Shown here piece after piece: positions 5,542 through 9,408 of a stretch of DNA of 9,408 nucleotides. Position 1 is the first letter of the stretch. Each line of letters starts with the position of its first letter. Both the position numbers and the translations under genes were made by a program. Origin of the DNA: Salibacteraceae bacterium (GTDB lineage: Bacteria; Bacteroidota; Bacteroidia; Flavobacteriales_G; Salibacteraceae); assembly GCA_023262195.1 (NCBI GenBank), contig JALRDM010000207.1, positions 1 to 9,408 of the forward strand, written 5' to 3'. The notes beneath the pieces were generated by a model. It did no database searches and had not been told where the DNA came from. It was given only the letters and a program-made list of their open reading frames with translations.

Positions 5542-6882
5542 CTATACCTCCCTGTTCACATCCCAGTTTTCTAGGTAGTCGGCAACACGTCTTACGAACA
5601 TTCCGCCAAGCGCACCATCCACCACTCTGTGGTCATATGAATGAGATAAGAATATCTTGTGCCTTATGCCAATGGTATCACCTTCAGGAGTCTCAATGAT
5701 TGCGGGCTTCTTAACGATGGCACCAACAGCCATAATTGCGACTTGCGGTTGATTGATGATGGGAGTGCCCATTAAATTGCCAAAGGACCCAACGTTAGAG
5801 ACGGTGTAAGTTCCTCCGCTAATTTCATCCGGTTTTAAGTCGTTGTTTCGAGCTCTATTCGCGAGATCGTTTACTTGCTTCGTTAAACCGGTTAAATTGA
5901 GATAATCAGCGTTCTTAATTACTGGAACAATGAGGTTTCCTGAAGGTAAGGCCGCTGCCATTCCAATGTTAATGTTCTTTCTTTTAATGATCTTGTCGCC
6001 ATCAATACTGATGTTGATCATCGGGTAGTCCTTGATTGCTTTCGCGATACACTCAATGAATATCGGAGTAAAAGTGATTTTTTCACCTTCATGCTGCTCA
6101 AACGACTTCTTGACCTTATTTCTCCAATTGACAACATTGGTCATATCAGCTTCCACAAAGCTGGTGACATGTGCCGAAGTTTGTTTCGACATGATCATAT
6201 GGTCCGCAATAAGCTTTCTCATTCGATCCATCTCAATTATCTCATCACCTGCAGATACAGAAACTGGCGCTGCTTGAGCAGGTTTACTTGGAGCTTTTGC
6301 ACTAGCTGGTGCTGGTGTCGGAGCAGCTGCAGTTTGCGTTGGCGCGGGGCTTGGAGTATGAGTGCGATTTTCCACGTATTCCAACATGTCTTTTTTCGTG
6401 ACCCGTCCATTTTTGCCCGATCCGTTAATCTGCTCTAGTTCGCTCAATGCAATGCCTTCCTCTTTGGCGATGCTTTTTACCAAGGGGCTGTAAAAACGAT
6501 CGCTGTTGGAGTAATCCGTTTCTACGTTACTAGATGCAGCTGCCTTCGCTTCAACTACGGTTTGTTGCACAGCCTCAACAGCTTCTGCTTCTTCAGGATT
6601 TGATCGAGAGCTTGGATCGGGTGCTACACTATCATCGTCACCTTCTCCTGCGATCACGGCAATGGCTTGACCCACCTGAGCAACTTCTCCTTCTTCGACC
6701 AAAAGCTTAATTATTTTACCTGCCTGTGGCGCTGGCACCTCACTATCTACTTTGTCTGTAGCAATTTCTACGATTGGTTCTTCTGCCTCAACCATTTCGC
6801 CAACCTTTTTTAACCAAGTAGTTATTGTTGCTTCCGCAACACTCTCGCCCATCTTTGGGAGGATTACCTCAGTTTGTGCCAT
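5542..6882 (-). CDS. Dihydrolipoamide acyltransferase (E2) of a 2-oxo acid dehydrogenase complex
   Basis: The 446-residue E2 core subunit transfers an acyl group from its lipoyl arm to CoA in the cytoplasm. It has one N-terminal lipoyl domain (about 2-78) with the modified lysine in EIATDKVDSEVP, Lys44. An acidic/Ala-rich linker is followed by the peripheral-subunit-binding domain that docks E1/E3 (about 131-168, YSPLVKSIAKEEGI to GRVTKKDMLEYV), then a flexible Ala/Pro linker (about 172-210). The catalytic domain (about 214-446) has the active-site motif DHRVVDG with His418 and Asp422, and SNVGSFG at 362-368. Domain order and length are normal and complete. The opening MGESVAEATITTW and single lipoyl domain fit a branched-chain or general 2-oxo acid E2 better than a multi-lipoyl pyruvate E2, but the substrate cannot be fixed from sequence, so no symbol is given. 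No E1 or E3 gene is in the window. A TAnnTTTG element lies 25 bases before the ATG. Confidence 0.95.
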   Translation of the reverse strand: MAQTEVILPKMGESVAEATITTWLKKVGEMVEAEEPIVEIATDKVDSEVPAPQAGKIIKLLVEEGEVAQVGQAIAVIAGEGDDDSVAPDPSSRSNPEEAEAVEAVQQTVVEAKAAASSNVETDYSNSDRFYSPLVKSIAKEEGIALSELEQINGSGKNGRVTKKDMLEYVENRTHTPSPAPTQTAAAPTPAPASAKAPSKPAQAAPVSVSAGDEIIEMDRMRKLIADHMIMSKQTSAHVTSFVEADMTNVVNWRNKVKKSFEQHEGEKITFTPIFIECIAKAIKDYPMINISIDGDKIIKRKNINIGMAAALPSGNLIVPVIKNADYLNLTGLTKQVNDLANRARNNDLKPDEISGGTYTVSNVGSFGNLMGTPIINQPQVAIMAVGAIVKKPAIIETPEGDTIGIRHKIFLSHSYDHRVVDGALGGMFVRRVADYLENWDVNREV

Positions 6883-6987
6883 ATCGAGTAAATTAAATTA
6901 AGGGCGGCAAAAGTATGCTATTCCACGCCAAGTAAAAAATGTGCGTATCCATGAACATATGCATATTTGACCTGTTTTAAACAACTT
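6883..6987. promoter_or_regulatory. Divergent intergenic region between E2 and TonB receptor genes
   Basis: These 105 bases must carry the start signals for the receptor (+) and probably E2 (-). The minus strand has an exact -7-type element at 6908-6915. On the plus strand CATATTTG (6962-6969) is one base off TAnnTTTG and lies 18 bases before the ATG at 6988. No conserved ribosome binding site is seen for either gene, as is common in this phylum. Confidence 0.45.
6908..6915 (-). promoter_or_regulatory. Candidate -7 promoter element (TACTTTTG) for the E2 gene
   Basis: The minus strand reads TACTTTTG, matching TAnnTTTG exactly, 25 bases before the E2 ATG. A T-rich tract (CATTTTTTAC) ends about 18 bases further upstream where a -33 element would be expected; a TTG lies 13 bases upstream, closer than usual. 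Confidence 0.45.
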
Positions 6988-9396
6988 ATGAAACTCATCA
7001 CCACCATCCTCGGTTTCATGGCGCTCGCTATGGCCGCAAACGCCCAAAACGGAATAATAAAAGGTAGGGTCTTCGACCCAATTAGCAATGAGGCAGTTCC
7101 CTTTGCCAACGTTGCTATACAAGGCACGACCACAGGTGCTGTAACCGATTTTGACGGCTACTATGAAATTACTGGACTGCAACCCGGACTTTACAATGTT
7201 CAAGCCTCATCTCTTGGATTTGAAACCGTCACCATATTTGAGGTTCAAACATTTAACAATAAAGTAGCACTGGTGAATATTGAAATGGAGCCGGCTTCTG
7301 AAATGCTTGAGGCAGTAGAGGTGGTTGCTAATCCATTCATGAAAAAGGAAGAAGCACCTGTTAGTATGAGGACCATTGGTGTATCTGAAATTGAAAGAAA
7401 TCCTGGCGGAAATAGGGATATTTCACGAGTGATTCAAAGCTTGCCTGGGGTGGCTTCACCGCCTACGTTTCGAAATGATATTATTATTAGAGGCGGAGCA
7501 CCCAATGAGAACCGATTCTTCTTAGATGGGGTAGAGGTGCCCAATATTAATCACTTCGCTACGCAGGGAGCGTCTGGAGGTCCTGTAGGATTGATCAATG
7601 TCAATTTTATCCGAGAGGTTGAATTTTATAGTGCCGCTTTTCCAGCCAACAGAGGTAATGCACTAAGTTCAGTTTTTGACTTCAGTTTAAAAGAGGGTAA
7701 TCCAGATAAGCTCAAGGCAAATTTTACGGTGGGTAGTAGCGACTATGGGTTAACGTTGGATGGGCCCATTGGAGAAAAGACCAGCTATATTTTCTCGGTA
7801 AGACGCTCTTACCTTCAATTTTTGTTTACCGCATTAAGGTTACCATTCTTGCCTATATATAACGATGCGCAGTATAAGGTCAAAACTCGCATCAACGATA
7901 AAAATGAGATTAGTTTCATTGGGCTTGGAGCTTTGGATCAATTTGATCTCAATGAAGGCGTAAACGATGGGGTAGATGATGCAGCCACGATAGAACGCAA
8001 TAGATACATCTTAGGAAATATTGCTAGCAATGAGCAATGGAATTATACCGTTGGGGCAACCTATAAGCACTTTAGTGAAAACAGTTTTCAGCAGATTGTG
8101 GTGAGCAGAAACCACTTAAACAACACGGCTGTCAAGTATTTCAATAATGATGAAAGTTCTGATGCCAATAAGATTCTGGACTATCGAAGTCAAGAAATTG
8201 AGAATAAGCTGCGAATCGAAAATACTTACCGAAAAAATGATTGGAAGTGGAATGTGGGCGTAGGTTACGAGTATGCCACATTTACCAACAGCACCTTCAA
8301 TCGATTTGTGACAGCTTCAGGAGATGTACTCACGGCTGATTTTGAGTCTGAGCTAAACATTAATAAGTACGCGGCCTTTTCTCAATTGTCTAGAGGATTT
8401 ATTGCGAACAGACTGGTGCTTTCCTTAGGAATTAGATCTGATATTGCTGGATTCAATGAGGCTACGATTAACCCGCTGGATCAAGTAAGTCCACGTTTTA
8501 GTGCTTCATATCAGTTCGCATCCAAATGGAGTGTAAATGCAAGTGTTGGAAGGTTCTATCAACTGCCTCCGTACACGATTCTCGGCTTTAGAGACAACAA
8601 TAATAATTTGGTGAATCGTCAAAACGACATCACCTACATCTCATGTGATCATATAGTATTTGGTTTTGAATACCTGCCCCGTATGAATACGAAAATGACC
8701 ATCGAGGGCTTTTACAAGCAATATGATAACTACCCATTCTTAACACGCGACAGTGTTTCCTTGGCCAATTTGGGCAGCGACTTTGGTGTTATTGGCAATG
8801 ATCCTGCTGTTCCAATCTCTATGGGTAGGTCTTATGGGTTAGAATTGTTGGTTCAGCAGAAATTGACCAAAGGATTTTATGGCATTCTTGCAGCAACCTT
8901 GGTGCGAAGTGAGTTTCAAGATAAAAATGGTGACTACGCCCCATCAGCATGGGACAATGGTCAAATTGTGACCCTCACTGCGGGTAAGAAGTTTAAGAAA
9001 GACTGGGAAATCGGTGCACGATTTAGATTCCTTGGAGGAGCGCCATATACACCGTTTGATGAGAATCTTTCGGCAAACCGAGTTAATTGGGATTTAAGAG
9101 GCGTTGGTATCTTAGACTATGATAGATTGAATACCGAACGTTCGGGCTCGGTCAATCAACTCGATCTGAGAATTGATAAGCGTTGGTATTTCGAAAAATG
9201 GTCACTCAACGCCTACTTCGACATACAAAACGTATATAACTATCAGGCTCCATTGGCTCCATTTATATCCGTGGAGCGTGATGATTTGGGTAATCCAATT
9301 GTTGATCCAAATGACCCGAGCCGCTATGTGACAACAGAAATTGAAAATTTCTCAGGAACGGTGCTACCTTCCATTGGTTTAATCATTGAGTTGTAA
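6988..9396 (+). CDS. TonB-dependent outer-membrane receptor with N-terminal carboxypeptidase-regulatory-like domain
   Basis: The 802-residue product begins with a signal peptide (MKLITTILGFMALAMAANAQ, cleavage after about 19). A carboxypeptidase D regulatory-like beta-sandwich follows at about 22-105 (IIKGRVFDPISNEAVPFANV, TDFDGYYEITGL, GLYNVQASSLGFE), then a TonB-box-like segment (EAVEVVANP, about 108-116). The plug domain is at about 120-240, with ISRVIQSLPGV, IIIRGGAPNENRFFLDGVEV, the INVNFIREVEFYS segment and FPANRGNALSSVFDF. The remainder is a 22-strand-type barrel with alternating aromatic strands (RFLGGAPYTPFD, LDLRIDKRWYFEKW, YFDIQNVYN) ending in LPSIGLIIEL. Such receptors use TonB-ExbBD energy to import large or scarce substrates across the outer membrane. 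The substrate is unknown, and only 12 bases remain after the stop, so a SusD-type partner cannot be judged. The protein is shorter than typical SusC proteins (about 1000 residues). The ATG at 6988 is chosen because it opens the signal peptide; a TTG at 6967 adds seven unrelated residues. Confidence 0.93.
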   Translation: MKLITTILGFMALAMAANAQNGIIKGRVFDPISNEAVPFANVAIQGTTTGAVTDFDGYYEITGLQPGLYNVQASSLGFETVTIFEVQTFNNKVALVNIEMEPASEMLEAVEVVANPFMKKEEAPVSMRTIGVSEIERNPGGNRDISRVIQSLPGVASPPTFRNDIIIRGGAPNENRFFLDGVEVPNINHFATQGASGGPVGLINVNFIREVEFYSAAFPANRGNALSSVFDFSLKEGNPDKLKANFTVGSSDYGLTLDGPIGEKTSYIFSVRRSYLQFLFTALRLPFLPIYNDAQYKVKTRINDKNEISFIGLGALDQFDLNEGVNDGVDDAATIERNRYILGNIASNEQWNYTVGATYKHFSENSFQQIVVSRNHLNNTAVKYFNNDESSDANKILDYRSQEIENKLRIENTYRKNDWKWNVGVGYEYATFTNSTFNRFVTASGDVLTADFESELNINKYAAFSQLSRGFIANRLVLSLGIRSDIAGFNEATINPLDQVSPRFSASYQFASKWSVNASVGRFYQLPPYTILGFRDNNNNLVNRQNDITYISCDHIVFGFEYLPRMNTKMTIEGFYKQYDNYPFLTRDSVSLANLGSDFGVIGNDPAVPISMGRSYGLELLVQQKLTKGFYGILAATLVRSEFQDKNGDYAPSAWDNGQIVTLTAGKKFKKDWEIGARFRFLGGAPYTPFDENLSANRVNWDLRGVGILDYDRLNTERSGSVNQLDLRIDKRWYFEKWSLNAYFDIQNVYNYQAPLAPFISVERDDLGNPIVDPNDPSRYVTTEIENFSGTVLPSIGLIIEL

Positions 9397-9408
9397 CTCG
9401 AATAGCAA

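Noticed and set aside
6091..6438. Plus-strand open frame of 115 codons opposite the E2 gene
   Set aside because: It is a shadow of the E2 linker and catalytic domain. Its Trp/Cys/Arg/Ser-rich composition reflects the complement of Ala/Pro codons.
6967..6987. Upstream TTG start for the TonB receptor
   Set aside because: It would put MTCFKQL in front of a complete signal peptide that already begins with MKL at 6988.
6898..7203. Minus-strand open frames overlapping the start of the TonB receptor
   Set aside because: They run through the receptor's signal peptide and regulatory-like domain, show no domain, and would occlude the divergent promoter region.
1..9408. CRISPR array, insertion sequence, tRNA, toxin-antitoxin or defence cassette
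   Set aside because: I looked for direct repeat arrays, transposase motifs, tRNA-like cloverleafs and small paired ORFs on both strands and saw none. The genes are ordinary chromosomal Bacteroidota types.

Overview
The window looks like chromosomal DNA of a free-living or marine member of the Bacteroidota (Flavobacteriia/Cytophagia type). The evidence is a secreted protease ending in a type IX secretion (T9SS) type A sorting domain, a TPR/PD40/OmpA-like outer-membrane-associated protein, a TonB-dependent receptor opening with a carboxypeptidase-regulatory-like domain, start codons without clear Shine-Dalgarno sequences, and several upstream matches to the Bacteroidota -7 element TAnnTTTG. All protein identities come from reading motifs; no database search was run.

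Layout, left to right. Positions 1-1263 (+) hold the 3' part of a subtilisin-family protease whose 5' end lies outside the window. It meets head-on, with a 3-base gap, a family 2 glycosyltransferase (1267-1983, -). Upstream of that, in the same direction, is a small monoheme cytochrome-like lipoprotein (2015-2482, -), and the two probably form a short operon. A spacer of about 520 bases (2483-3004) follows. It holds a broken, single-TPR gene remnant with a signal peptide and an in-frame amber codon (2584-2916, -), candidate promoter elements, a hairpin and two short palindromes. Next come an 821-residue TPR/PD40/regulatory-domain/OmpA-like protein resembling the PorE class of T9SS-associated proteins (3005-5470, -), and a dihydrolipoamide acyltransferase E2 subunit of a 2-oxo acid dehydrogenase complex (5542-6882, -). 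A divergent 105-base intergenic region separates E2 from an 802-residue TonB-dependent receptor (6988-9396, +).

How the genes work together: the protease is by its tail a T9SS cargo, and the PorE-like protein has the architecture of a periplasmic, outer-membrane-linked T9SS accessory factor, so both belong to the cell-envelope/secretion theme, as does the TonB receptor. The E2 gene is central metabolism and stands without E1 or E3 partners here. I see no mobile element, CRISPR array, tRNA, rRNA or defence cassette, and no convincing evidence of a wholly new multi-gene system. The points most worth a second look are the amber-interrupted TPR gene, the jelly-roll-like insertion inside the protease domain, the altered OmpA-like domain, and the cytochrome lipoprotein paired with a glycosyltransferase.
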